Positions 52,861-61,037 of a stretch of 64,000 nucleotides of DNA are shown piece after piece. The DNA is taken from positions 124,001 through 188,000 of the forward strand of contig JARKUZ010000057.1 of NCBI GenBank assembly GCA_029851945.1, read 5' to 3'. Origin of the DNA: Terrisporobacter sp. (GTDB lineage Bacteria; Bacillota_A; Clostridia; Peptostreptococcales; Peptostreptococcaceae). The first letter of the stretch is position 1. Each line of letters opens with the position of its first letter. A model generated the notes under the pieces. It did no database searches. It was not told where the DNA came from and saw nothing but the letters and a program-made list of their open reading frames with translations. The position numbers and the translations under genes were made by a program.

Positions 52861-55800
52861 ATGGAAAAATTTAAGCCGTTAGTAGATACTTCAGTAAAAG
52901 ATGCTGAAAGTAAAGTATCAGAATATTGGAAAGATATAGACGTATTAAACAGAACATTAGAAAAAGGACAAAATGATCCAAGCTTCGTATTTTACGAAGG
53001 ACCTCCAACAGCAAATGGTAATCCAGGTATACACCATGTTGTTGCTAGAACTCTAAAAGACTGGGTTTGTAGATATAAAACAATGAGTGGGTATCAAGTT
53101 AAAAGAAAAGCTGGATGGGATACTCATGGATTACCAGTTGAACTTCAAGTTGAAAAAGAATTAGGTTTAACTAATAAACAACAAATAGAAGAATATGGTA
53201 TAGCTGAATTCAACCAAAAGTGTAGAGAGTCAGTTTTCACTTACGAAAGTAAATGGAGAAATATGACTGAAAGAATGGCATACGAAGTTGATTTAGATAA
53301 TCCATATATAACTTTAGATAATAATTATATAGAGTCAGTTTGGTGGATATTAGACAAATTCAATAAAGAAGGATATTTATACGAAGGACATAAAATACTT
53401 CCATATTGCCCAAGATGTGGAACTGGTCTTGCATCACATGAGGTTGCTCAAGGATATAAAGAAGTTAAAACTAATACAGTTATAGCTAAATTCAAGAGAA
53501 AAGATGCTGAAAATGAATACTTCTTAGCTTGGACAACTACTCCTTGGACACTACCTTCAAACGTTGCTTTAACAGTTAACGGAGAAGTAGATTACTTAAA
53601 AGTTAAAAAAGATGATGAAATATACTATGTTTCTAAACCATTAGCTAATAAAGTTTTAGGTGAAGGAACTTACGAAGTATTAGAAACTATGAAAGGTGCT
53701 GAATTAGAAGGTGTTGAATACGAGCAATTAATGCCATTTGTAACAACTGATGAAAAAGCATTCTTCATAACACTTGGTGACTATGTAACAACTGAAGATG
53801 GTACAGGTATAGTTCATACTGCTCCAGCATTTGGTGAAGATGACTATAATCTAGGAAGAAAATACAATCTACCAGTATTACAACCTGTTGATGAAAGTGG
53901 TAAATTCACTGCTACACCATGGGAAGGTAGATTTGTTATGGAAGACGGTTTAGATGTTGACATAATAAAATGGTTAGCTAAAGAAAATAAGTTATTCTCA
54001 AAAGAAAAAGTAGAGCATAACTATCCACACTGCTGGAGATGTTCAACTCCACTTGTATACTATGCTAAACCAAGCTGGTATATAGAAATGACAAGATTAA
54101 AAGATAAGTTAATAGAAAATAACAATGGTGTTAACTGGTATCCAAAATTCGTTGGTGAAGGAAGATTTGGTAACTGGTTAGAAAACTTAAATGACTGGGC
54201 AGTATCAAGAACAAGATACTGGGGTACTCCACTTAACGTATGGAGATGTGAATGTGGTCATAAAGAATCTGTTGGTTCTAGAGAAGAATTAGCTGCTAAA
54301 GCTGTAGAAAATATAGATCCAAAAACTGTTGAACTTCATAGACCATATGTAGATGATATACATTTAAAATGTGATCACTGTGGAGAACAAATGACAAGAG
54401 TTACAGAAGTTATAGACTGTTGGTTTGATAGTGGTGCAATGCCATTTGCTCAACATCATTATCCATTTGAAAATAAAGAAAATTTTGATCAACTATTCCC
54501 AGCAGATTATATCTGTGAAGGTATAGATCAAACTAGAGGATGGTTCTATTCATTACTTGCTATATCTACATTTGTAACAGGAAAAGCTCCTTACAAAAAT
54601 GTACTTGTTAATGATTTAGTTCTTGACAAAGATGGTAAGAAAATGAGTAAATCTAGAGGAAATACTGTAGATCCATTTGAACTATTCGATAAATATGGAG
54701 CAGATGCTTTAAGATGGTACTTATTATATGTATCTCCACCATGGACTCCAATAAGATTTGACGAATCAGGTCTTAGAGAAATACAAAGTAAGTTCATAGG
54801 AACTATAAAAAATGTATATAACTTCTTTGCATTATATGCAAATACTGATAATGTGAATCCAACTGACTTCTTTGTTGAATACAAAGATAGACCAGAGCTT
54901 GATAGATGGATATTATCAAGATTTAACAACTTAAAGAAAGAAACAGAAGAAAATCTTGAGATATTTGAAGTTAATAAAACTATAAGAAGTATACAAGCAT
55001 TTATAAATGATGATTTATCTAACTGGTATATAAGACGTTCTAGAAGAAGATTCTGGGCTACAGAATTAACAGAAGATAAAAAGGCAGTATACAACACTAC
55101 TTATGAATTATTAACTGAATTATGTAGAATGATAGCTCCGTTTGCTCCTTATTTATCAGAAGAGATATATAGAAATTTAACTAATGAAGAATCAGTACAC
55201 TTAGCTAGCTATCCAAGAGCTAATAAAGAATTAATAGATTTAGAGTTAGAAGATAAAATGGAAATAACTAAGACATTAGTTACTTTAGGTAGAGCATCTA
55301 GAGAAGAAAGTAAAATAAAAGTTCGTCAACCAATACAAAAAGTTTTAGTTGATGGAAAATATAAAGAAAGAATAAGTGATGTTGTAGATTTAATAAAAGA
55401 AGAACTAAATGTCAAAGAAGTTGTATTTGCTGATGATTTAAGTGAATATATGAACTACAGCTTAAAGCCAAACTTCAAAGTTTTAGGTAAAGTTCTTGGA
55501 GCAAAAATGAAATTCTTTGCAGGAGCTTTAGCTAAATTAAGTGCTAATGAAGTAGTACCTAAATTAGAAGCTGGTGAAAAGGTAAGTGTTGATTTAGATG
55601 GTGAAGCATTTGAATTTGGTAAAGATGATGTATTAATAAATATATCTTCTAAGGAAGGTTTCGATGTATGTATGGAAAATAACATATTCGTAATATTAGA
55701 TACTCATTTAACTGAAGAATTAATCCAAGAAGGATATGCAAGAGAATTTATATCTAAAGTTCAACAACTAAGAAAATCTAGCAACTTCGAAGTATTAGAT

Positions 55801-55974
55801 AACATAGATATAAAATACTGTGGTGACGATGAAATAGCTAATGCAGTTGCTAAATTTGAAGAATATATCAAAAATGAAACTTTAGCATTATCAGTTGAAA
55901 GAACTAATGATGAAGCTTTAGAAGTGTTTGACTTAAATGGTCATAATACAGGAATAAAGGTTATAAGAAAATAA
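52861..55974 (+). CDS. ileS: Isoleucyl-tRNA synthetase, type 2
   Basis: Class Ia synthetase charging tRNA-Ile. The HIGH region reads NGNPGIHHVVARTLKD and the lead-in is FYEGPPTANG, the pattern of the eukaryote-like IleRS2 branch rather than the usual ANGDIHIGH of bacterial IleRS1. The KMSKS loop is DGKKMSKSRGN. The CP1 editing domain (WTTTPWTLPSNVALTV, EDGTGIVHTAPAFGEDDY) is intact. IleRS2 enzymes are known for low mupirocin affinity. Start set to ATG 52861 after AAAGGGTGA; a GTG at 52852 lies in that site. 1037 aa. Regulated by the T-box upstream. Confidence 0.96.
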   Translation: MEKFKPLVDTSVKDAESKVSEYWKDIDVLNRTLEKGQNDPSFVFYEGPPTANGNPGIHHVVARTLKDWVCRYKTMSGYQVKRKAGWDTHGLPVELQVEKELGLTNKQQIEEYGIAEFNQKCRESVFTYESKWRNMTERMAYEVDLDNPYITLDNNYIESVWWILDKFNKEGYLYEGHKILPYCPRCGTGLASHEVAQGYKEVKTNTVIAKFKRKDAENEYFLAWTTTPWTLPSNVALTVNGEVDYLKVKKDDEIYYVSKPLANKVLGEGTYEVLETMKGAELEGVEYEQLMPFVTTDEKAFFITLGDYVTTEDGTGIVHTAPAFGEDDYNLGRKYNLPVLQPVDESGKFTATPWEGRFVMEDGLDVDIIKWLAKENKLFSKEKVEHNYPHCWRCSTPLVYYAKPSWYIEMTRLKDKLIENNNGVNWYPKFVGEGRFGNWLENLNDWAVSRTRYWGTPLNVWRCECGHKESVGSREELAAKAVENIDPKTVELHRPYVDDIHLKCDHCGEQMTRVTEVIDCWFDSGAMPFAQHHYPFENKENFDQLFPADYICEGIDQTRGWFYSLLAISTFVTGKAPYKNVLVNDLVLDKDGKKMSKSRGNTVDPFELFDKYGADALRWYLLYVSPPWTPIRFDESGLREIQSKFIGTIKNVYNFFALYANTDNVNPTDFFVEYKDRPELDRWILSRFNNLKKETEENLEIFEVNKTIRSIQAFINDDLSNWYIRRSRRRFWATELTEDKKAVYNTTYELLTELCRMIAPFAPYLSEEIYRNLTNEESVHLASYPRANKELIDLELEDKMEITKTLVTLGRASREESKIKVRQPIQKVLVDGKYKERISDVVDLIKEELNVKEVVFADDLSEYMNYSLKPNFKVLGKVLGAKMKFFAGALAKLSANEVVPKLEAGEKVSVDLDGEAFEFGKDDVLINISSKEGFDVCMENNIFVILDTHLTEELIQEGYAREFISKVQQLRKSSNFEVLDNIDIKYCGDDEIANAVAKFEEYIKNETLALSVERTNDEALEVFDLNGHNTGIKVIRK

Positions 55975-56025
55975 TATTTTATTTTAAAACTATAGAAGAT
56001 AAGTCTTAGTATTAATCTTATAAAT

Positions 56026-56071
56026 AAAAACTACCTCTTAAATAGAAATAATTTAAAGAGGTAGTTTTTTT
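56026..56071. terminator. Bidirectional terminator between ileS and tetR
   Basis: Stem AAAAACTACCTCTT / AAGAGGTAGTTTTT with further AAAT/ATTT pairing. The right arm encodes the last codons of the convergent TetR gene. Confidence 0.88.
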
Positions 56072-56649
56072 ATTTTTTCAGAATAATCAACTAGGAATCT
56101 AGCGATTTCTCCATATGGAACTTTTTCAGATTTTAAAAGGGCTTGTACAACTAGTCCATCAACTATAGATATTAATAAAAATGAGGCAGCTTTAGCGCGA
56201 GATTTATCAGATATAATTTCAATAATTTGTTCTTCTAGAGCCGTTCTCCATTCTACATATTTAAGACCAATTCTTTCTTTTAATGCGTCATTTCCTATTA
56301 TAGCTTCGCATAATAAATACATATGAATTCTTCCAGTTTTTTCAATATTAGATATATTTTTTAAAATTATAAGAACTAACTCTTCTGTAGTAAAATGATG
56401 ATTTGTTCTATTTAAACAATCAAATAAAGCTTCAGAAATTATATTTAAATGATTATCAGCAATATCAAATATAATATCATCCTTAGATGAATAATGATAA
56501 TATAGTGTGCCTTTACTTATATTAACTTCTTTTGCTATGTCAGCTAAAGAAGTATTATTTATACCATTTTTAGTCATTAAATTAATAGAAGCTAATAAAA
56601 TCTTTTCTTTCATACTATGATTTTGTTTTGTTCCTCTATTTAATTTCAT
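56053..56649 (-). CDS. TetR/AcrR-family repressor
   Basis: 198-residue one-component regulator. The N-terminal HTH spans about residues 15-60 (SMKEKILLASINLMTKNG, SLADIAKEVNISKGTLYYHY), and the helical C-domain is an unassigned ligand pocket. The gene is divergent from degV, and a perfect 16-bp palindrome lies at the degV promoter, so degV is the probable target. By analogy with DegV's fatty-acid binding, an acyl ligand is possible but unproven. Its last codons (KKLPL) fall in the shared terminator. Confidence 0.92.
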   Translation of the reverse strand: MKLNRGTKQNHSMKEKILLASINLMTKNGINNTSLADIAKEVNISKGTLYYHYSSKDDIIFDIADNHLNIISEALFDCLNRTNHHFTTEELVLIILKNISNIEKTGRIHMYLLCEAIIGNDALKERIGLKYVEWRTALEEQIIEIISDKSRAKAASFLLISIVDGLVVQALLKSEKVPYGEIARFLVDYSEKIKKLPL

Positions 56650-56683
56650 AGTTTAATCCTTCCTAATATATAGTTATAAAAAT

Positions 56684-56712
56684 ATTATAATGTTAACAAA
56701 AATTATTGTCAA
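56684..56712 (-). promoter_or_regulatory. tetR promoter
   Basis: On the minus strand TTGACA (56707-56712), 17-base spacer, TATAAT (56684-56689): a consensus sigma-A promoter. The spacer contains the palindrome TGTTAACA. Confidence 0.8.
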
Positions 56713-56742
56713 ATTAGAAAAAACATTTTCATTCTCTTATTA

Positions 56743-56770
56743 TTGACAAAATATTTTTTAAAAGATAAAA
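56743..56770 (+). promoter_or_regulatory. degV promoter
   Basis: TTGACA (56743-56748), 16-base spacer, TAAAAT (56765-56770). A TATAAT at 56770 gives a 21-base alternative. The operator palindrome starts about 12 bases downstream. Confidence 0.6.
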
Positions 56771-56782
56771 TATAATTATTAG

Positions 56783-56798
56783 TTCGGTCAACTGACCG
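56783..56798. promoter_or_regulatory. Probable TetR operator
   Basis: TCGGTCA-AC-TGACCGA, a perfect 16-bp palindrome and G/C-rich against its surroundings, covering the start of the degV transcript. Size and placement suit a TetR-family dimer. Confidence 0.75.
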
Positions 56799-56832
56799 AT
56801 AAATATTAACTTATTTAGGGAGAGGTATTTGA

Positions 56833-57675
56833 ATGAAAAATATAAAATTAATAACTGATGGTAGTTGTGATCTTTCGCAAGAGCTAATCGATAAAAGTCA
56901 GATAGAAATAGTTGATATAAAAGTATCTTTTGGAGAGAAAAGTTACTCAACAAGAGATTTAATAAATAAACAATTTTATGAGATGATGAAAGAGCATAGT
57001 GAATTACCAAAAACAGCATGCCCATCTCCGAGTCAATATATAGAAGCATTTGAATGTGATGAAGATAATATTATAGTTTTTTGCTTAACAAGTAAGTTAT
57101 CAGGAGTTTATAATTGTGCTTTACTTGCAAAAAATATGTATGAAGAAGAACATGGAAATAAGAAAAGAATTGAAATAATAGACACAACTACAGGATCTAT
57201 AGGACAAGCCTTATTAATATCTAAAGTAGCTGATATGGTATCTGAAGGAAAAGATATGGATGAAATAGTATCTACTATAGAAAAAATGAAAAGTGAATTA
57301 GTATTTTATGGCACTTTACACACTTTAGAAAATGCAATAAAGGGTGGTAGAATAAATCCAATAGCAGGTAAGATAATAGGTATTTTAAACTTTAAGGCAA
57401 TTGTTCATATTAATGATGGATTAGTAAAGCCTATTGATAAAGCTAGGGGAGAAAAGAATAGCTTAAATAAAGTTGTTCAATATATGAGAGATAATATTGA
57501 TAAAGATAAAAATAAAAAGTTAGCTATAGGTCATGCTAATTGCCTTGAGAAAGCTTTAAAAATTAAAGAAGCATTAGAATCAGAATATGATTTTGAAGAA
57601 ATACTAATAATTGAAGTTGGACCAGCTATGGGAACTTATACTTCTGAAGGTGCTATACTTATAGCATCATTATAA
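56833..57675 (+). CDS. DegV-family fatty acid-binding protein (FakB-like)
   Basis: Lipid-binding EDD-fold protein; characterised relatives (FakB) present fatty acids to the kinase FakA for phosphorylation. N-terminal KLITDGSCDLSQELID, substrate loop CPSPSQYIEAF, TSKLSGVYNCAL, IDTTTGSIGQALL, and GGRINPIAGKIIGILNFKAI, whose arginine contacts the carboxylate in relatives. 280 aa. GGGAGAGG site. No fakA nearby. Likely repressed by the divergent TetR protein. Confidence 0.9.
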   Translation: MKNIKLITDGSCDLSQELIDKSQIEIVDIKVSFGEKSYSTRDLINKQFYEMMKEHSELPKTACPSPSQYIEAFECDEDNIIVFCLTSKLSGVYNCALLAKNMYEEEHGNKKRIEIIDTTTGSIGQALLISKVADMVSEGKDMDEIVSTIEKMKSELVFYGTLHTLENAIKGGRINPIAGKIIGILNFKAIVHINDGLVKPIDKARGEKNSLNKVVQYMRDNIDKDKNKKLAIGHANCLEKALKIKEALESEYDFEEILIIEVGPAMGTYTSEGAILIASL

Positions 57676-57734
57676 TTTTTAACTTCTTGACAAAATAGAT
57701 TGTAAAACATATTATTTAATATATATATATAAAG

Positions 57735-57767
57735 AAAATCCGTTCTAGTTTCATAGAACGGATTTTT
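57735..57767 (+). terminator. Terminator after degV
   Basis: 13-bp stem AAAATCCGTTCTA / TAGAACGGATTTT with a T-run. Confidence 0.92.
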
Positions 57768-57788
57768 AATGTTAAAATAGGAGGTATT

Positions 57789-58493
57789 ATGAAAAAAATA
57801 GGAATAATTGGTGCAATGGACCAAGAAGTAAGAACATTAAAAAGTTTAATGGATATAGAAAAAACTGTTGAAAAAGCAAGTTTAAAATTCTATGAAGGCA
57901 AATTAGAAGGAAAAGATATAGTTTTAGTTCAATGTGGAATAGGAAAAGTAAATTCTGCTTTATGTGCTCAAATATTAATAAGTGAGTTTAAAGTTGATGC
58001 AGTAGTTAATACAGGTGTTGCAGGAGCTATAAACTCACGTCTTGATGTAAATGATATAGTTATTTCGACAGAAGCAATACAATATGATGTTGATGCTACA
58101 GCTTTTGGATATTCAAAAGGTCAAATACCTCAAATGGATAATTCTGTTTTTGTTGCTGATGAAAGACTTATAAATGCAGCATATGAATCAAGCTTAGAAC
58201 AAGTTAAAGGCAAAGGATTTAATATAGTAAAAGGCAGAGTAGCTACAGGAGATATATTCATAAGTTCTAAAGAATTAAAAGAAGAATTAGAAAATGATTT
58301 TAAAGCTTATTGTGGTGAAATGGAAGGTGGAGCTATAGCTCATGCTTGTTACTTAAATAATATTCCGTTTGTAATAATAAGGGCAATGTCAGATAAAGCT
58401 GATGGAAGTGCTAATGTAACTTATGATGAATTTGTTGTAGAGGCAGCAGAAAACTCAAAAGATATAGTATTAAAAATGCTAAGAGCATTATAA
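57789..58493 (+). CDS. mtnN: 5'-methylthioadenosine/S-adenosylhomocysteine nucleosidase
   Basis: Cleaves MTA and SAH to adenine and the thio-sugar, recycling SAM by-products. The N-terminal KKIGIIGAMDQEVRTL carries the catalytic-site E13; GKVNSALCAQ, VNTGVAGA, VATGDIF, GEMEGGAIAHAC and RAMSDKADG (catalytic Asp) follow. 234 aa. AGGAGG site. Monocistronic between two terminators. Confidence 0.96.
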   Translation: MKKIGIIGAMDQEVRTLKSLMDIEKTVEKASLKFYEGKLEGKDIVLVQCGIGKVNSALCAQILISEFKVDAVVNTGVAGAINSRLDVNDIVISTEAIQYDVDATAFGYSKGQIPQMDNSVFVADERLINAAYESSLEQVKGKGFNIVKGRVATGDIFISSKELKEELENDFKAYCGEMEGGAIAHACYLNNIPFVIIRAMSDKADGSANVTYDEFVVEAAENSKDIVLKMLRAL

Positions 58494-58498
58494 TTATT

Positions 58499-58526
58499 GG
58501 GGAAGTCGATTAGACTTCCTTTTTTA
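58499..58526 (+). terminator. Terminator after mtnN
   Basis: Stem GGAAGTC / GACTTCC, loop GATTA, T6 run. Confidence 0.85.
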
Positions 58527-58570
58527 TATTAAAAAATATTTTAATTCATAAATATAAAATATCATTTTTT

Positions 58571-58618
58571 TAAAGCAAAGACAAAAAATTCTAATATGAA
58601 TTTTAGTCTTTGCTTTTT
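58571..58618. terminator. Second long hairpin downstream of mtnN
   Basis: Outer stem AAAGCAAAGAC / GTCTTTGCTTT with inner AAAATTC / GAATTTT and a T-run. It lies 45 bases beyond the first terminator and insulates the next operon. Confidence 0.75.
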
Positions 58619-58684
58619 GTATTTTTATAATATTTTTTCACATACTAAATTTAATGCTAAAACTTCATAAAAGGATGTGAAGAT

Positions 58685-59164
58685 ATGAAATTTAATACAT
58701 ATATTCCTAAGGATAACTTCAAAGATTTAAAAAATAAAAAAATAAAAGAATATGATGAAAAATACTCGGACATAGAAAAAGAAATAGAAAAATCTTATAT
58801 AGATAAATGTAAAAATGATAATGAGCAATATGTAAGTATTGAAGATATACATAGGCTTATAAATGGGATGTATTTATCTGATGACTCAAAAAAAGAATTA
58901 GGTATTATAAAAAGATATTTAGAAAAACTAATAATAATAATCGAAAGAAGTAGAATTAGAGATTATATGTATCTAACAGATAGCAAAAGAAGATTATTTA
59001 TAATTAATTTTATTGCTGGCCTTGGAAAGGGATTTGGTCAAGCAATAGGATTTACTATACTTGCAGCAATTGTACTTGGTTTATTATTCAGTTGGGTAGA
59101 TCTACCTATAGTAGGTAGATACATAGCAAAATTATTAAATATAGTACAACAATATAGAAAATAG
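58685..59164 (+). CDS. DUF5665-type membrane protein
   Basis: 159 residues. A charged, mainly helical N-terminal part with many Lys, Asp and Glu residues, then the family-like segment YLEKLIIIIERSRIRDYMYL followed by a glycine-rich membrane helix (GLGKGFGQAIGFTILAAIVL). I assign DUF5665 from that C-terminal pattern. No function is known. AAAAGGATGTGA site before ATG. Thirteen bases before the YteA-like gene, so probably one operon. Confidence 0.72.
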   Translation: MKFNTYIPKDNFKDLKNKKIKEYDEKYSDIEKEIEKSYIDKCKNDNEQYVSIEDIHRLINGMYLSDDSKKELGIIKRYLEKLIIIIERSRIRDYMYLTDSKRRLFIINFIAGLGKGFGQAIGFTILAAIVLGLLFSWVDLPIVGRYIAKLLNIVQQYRK

Positions 59165-59177
59165 ATGAGGTGACATT

Positions 59178-59669
59178 ATGGATTTAAGAAAAAAGCTAGA
59201 AAAAGAAAAACAAGAAGTAACTAAAACAATTGAAGGAATGAATGATAATACATTGTTTGGTGATACAGATAGACATACTAGTGAGAAGTATAGTACAGGT
59301 GAATTATCAAGTTATGATAATCATATTGGTGATATAGGTACAGATGTATATATGCATGATATGGACAATAGTTTAATAAATCATGAACAATATGTTTTAA
59401 ATGAAATAAATGAAGCTTTAGATAAAATGGAAGATGGAACTTATGGAATATGTACAAATTGTCATAAAGAAATAGAAAAAGATAGACTGGAAATAATACC
59501 AGAAACTACTTTATGCGCTGAGTGTGCGAAAGAAATAGTTGTGGGACCTGATATTAGTGAAAGTGTAGATAAAAATCCTTTAAATTCTTATAATGATATG
59601 TATTACAGTGAATATATAAAAGACTTAACTGACTTAAATAAAAATGGTTTAGATGATGACAATGAATAA
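59178..59669 (+). CDS. TraR/DksA-type zinc-finger protein (YteA-like)
   Basis: 163 residues. Helical N-terminal half (LRKKLEKEKQEVTKTIEGMN), the acidic loop DKMEDGTYGICTNCHKEI, and a four-cysteine zinc finger completed by ETTLCAECAKE. This is the YteA-like branch found in spore formers, which resembles DksA but lacks a clear role at RNA polymerase. Ends in a polar 45-residue tail (YNDMYYSEYIKDLTDLNKN). GAGGTGAC site. Confidence 0.87.
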   Translation: MDLRKKLEKEKQEVTKTIEGMNDNTLFGDTDRHTSEKYSTGELSSYDNHIGDIGTDVYMHDMDNSLINHEQYVLNEINEALDKMEDGTYGICTNCHKEIEKDRLEIIPETTLCAECAKEIVVGPDISESVDKNPLNSYNDMYYSEYIKDLTDLNKNGLDDDNE

Positions 59670-59705
59670 ATAAAAATAAATACTTATTGTAAGGAGTGTT
59701 TTGAC

Positions 59706-60479
59706 ATGAGAAAAACCATTTACGTATTGATTTTTGCAGTGATGATATTAATAGGTGTAAGTATTCGTAATATGTCTAATGAAAAAATCGAAACAGGTAA
59801 ATTTGATAATATAAATAATGGATATGATGGATTAATCATTAAATGTGGGAGTACAGATGAAAAAGTTGTTGCTCTTACATTTGATGATGGCCCTGATGAA
59901 ACATTTACTCCTCAAATTTTAGATATTTTGAAAAAATATAATATTAAAGCAACATTTTTTGTTGTAGGAGAAAAAGTTGAATACAATAAAAAACTTATAA
60001 AAAGAGAGCTTGATGAAGGTCATGAAATAGGCAATCATACCTACACTCATATCAATGTATCTAAAAATGGTTATAATAAAATTAAAAAAGAAATTGTGGA
60101 TACACAAGATGTGATTAAATCTGTAACAGGAGTGTACCCGAAAGTTTTTAGGCCCCCTTATAGAGCTATAAGTAAGGATATGTGTGAAATTATAAAAGAA
60201 AATAATATGAATATAGTATTATGGTCTTATATAGATGCAAGAGACTGGTCAAATCCAGGAGTAAGTTCCATAGTAAAAACTATAGAAGATGGAGTTAAAA
60301 ATGGATGTATAATTCTTTTGCATGATTATAATAAAGTAAGAACACCAAAATCTCAGACAATAGAAGCCTTAGAAATAATGATACCAGGCCTATTACAAAA
60401 AGGATATAAATTTGTAACTGTATCTGAACTAATAGATCATATAGAAGAAAATAAATCAACAGAAGAAGCTGCAAATTAA
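59706..60479 (+). CDS. Polysaccharide deacetylase (PdaB-like)
   Basis: NodB-domain enzyme expected to remove N-acetyl groups from peptidoglycan or similar glycans outside the cell. N-terminal signal anchor (TIYVLIFAVMILIGVSI). Catalytic motifs: LTFDDGPDE (metal Asp pair), HEIGNHTYTHINVS (two His ligands), FRPPYRA, and LLHD near the C-terminus. 257 aa. Size and position beside sporulation-type genes favour a PdaB-like cortex role, but the substrate is not shown. AAGGAGTG site. Confidence 0.9.
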   Translation: MRKTIYVLIFAVMILIGVSIRNMSNEKIETGKFDNINNGYDGLIIKCGSTDEKVVALTFDDGPDETFTPQILDILKKYNIKATFFVVGEKVEYNKKLIKRELDEGHEIGNHTYTHINVSKNGYNKIKKEIVDTQDVIKSVTGVYPKVFRPPYRAISKDMCEIIKENNMNIVLWSYIDARDWSNPGVSSIVKTIEDGVKNGCIILLHDYNKVRTPKSQTIEALEIMIPGLLQKGYKFVTVSELIDHIEENKSTEEAAN

Positions 60480-60490
60480 ATATTGATTTA

Positions 60491-60543
60491 TACAAAAAAG
60501 CATCTTTTTAGAAATTTGTTTCTTTAAATATGCTTTTTTTGTA
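60491..60543. terminator. Terminator after the deacetylase
   Basis: TACAAAAAAGCAT (60491-60503) pairs with ATGCTTTTTTTGTA (60530-60543); inner AGAAA / TTTCT pairing. A TATAAT at 60542-60547, perhaps the lspA -10, overlaps its end. Confidence 0.78.
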
Positions 60544-60581
60544 TAATAAAAAAGATGATACTTATTTAGGAGGAAAGATTA

Positions 60582-61037
60582 ATGTATGAAATTATAATAG
60601 TTTTACTTATTGTTTTAGATCAAATAATAAAATACTGGGCCTTAAATTTCTTAAAAGAAATAGGGAGTATACCTGTAATTGAAAATATATTTAATTTGAC
60701 ATATGTGGAAAATAGAGGTGCAGCTTTTGGTATGTTACAAAATAATCAAACTATATTTATAGTAGTTGCAGCTTTAGCGTCTTGTTATGGTCTTTACTAT
60801 TTACATACTAAGAAAGTTAGTAATATTGGTAAGATAGGCATATTACTAATTATTTCAGGGGCCATTGGCAATTTAATAGACAGAGTAAGGCTAGGGTTTG
60901 TAGTTGACTATTTGGATTTTCATATAATTTGGAGCTATGTATTCAACTTAGCAGACTGTTTTGTAGTAGTAGGAACGGTACTTCTATGTGCATATATATT
61001 GTTTAATGAAGAAGAAGATAAAAAGCAGGTGAAATAA
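60582..61037 (+). CDS. lspA: Lipoprotein signal peptidase (signal peptidase II)
   Basis: Membrane aspartic peptidase that cuts prolipoproteins before the lipidated cysteine. Four membrane segments; motifs TYVENRGAAFGML, SGAIGNLIDRVRLGFVVDYL and FNLADCFVVVG contain the catalytic Asp pair. 151 aa. AGGAGG site. Its stop codon overlaps the rluD start (TAATG), indicating coupled translation. Acts after Lgt (12679-13407). Confidence 0.97.
   Translation: MYEIIIVLLIVLDQIIKYWALNFLKEIGSIPVIENIFNLTYVENRGAAFGMLQNNQTIFIVVAALASCYGLYYLHTKKVSNIGKIGILLIISGAIGNLIDRVRLGFVVDYLDFHIIWSYVFNLADCFVVVGTVLLCAYILFNEEEDKKQVK

Noticed and set aside
58619..58648. GTATTTT and CATACTAA as a sigma-E promoter before the DUF5665 gene
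   Set aside because: The spacing is plausible but both boxes deviate from consensus; not strong enough to list.
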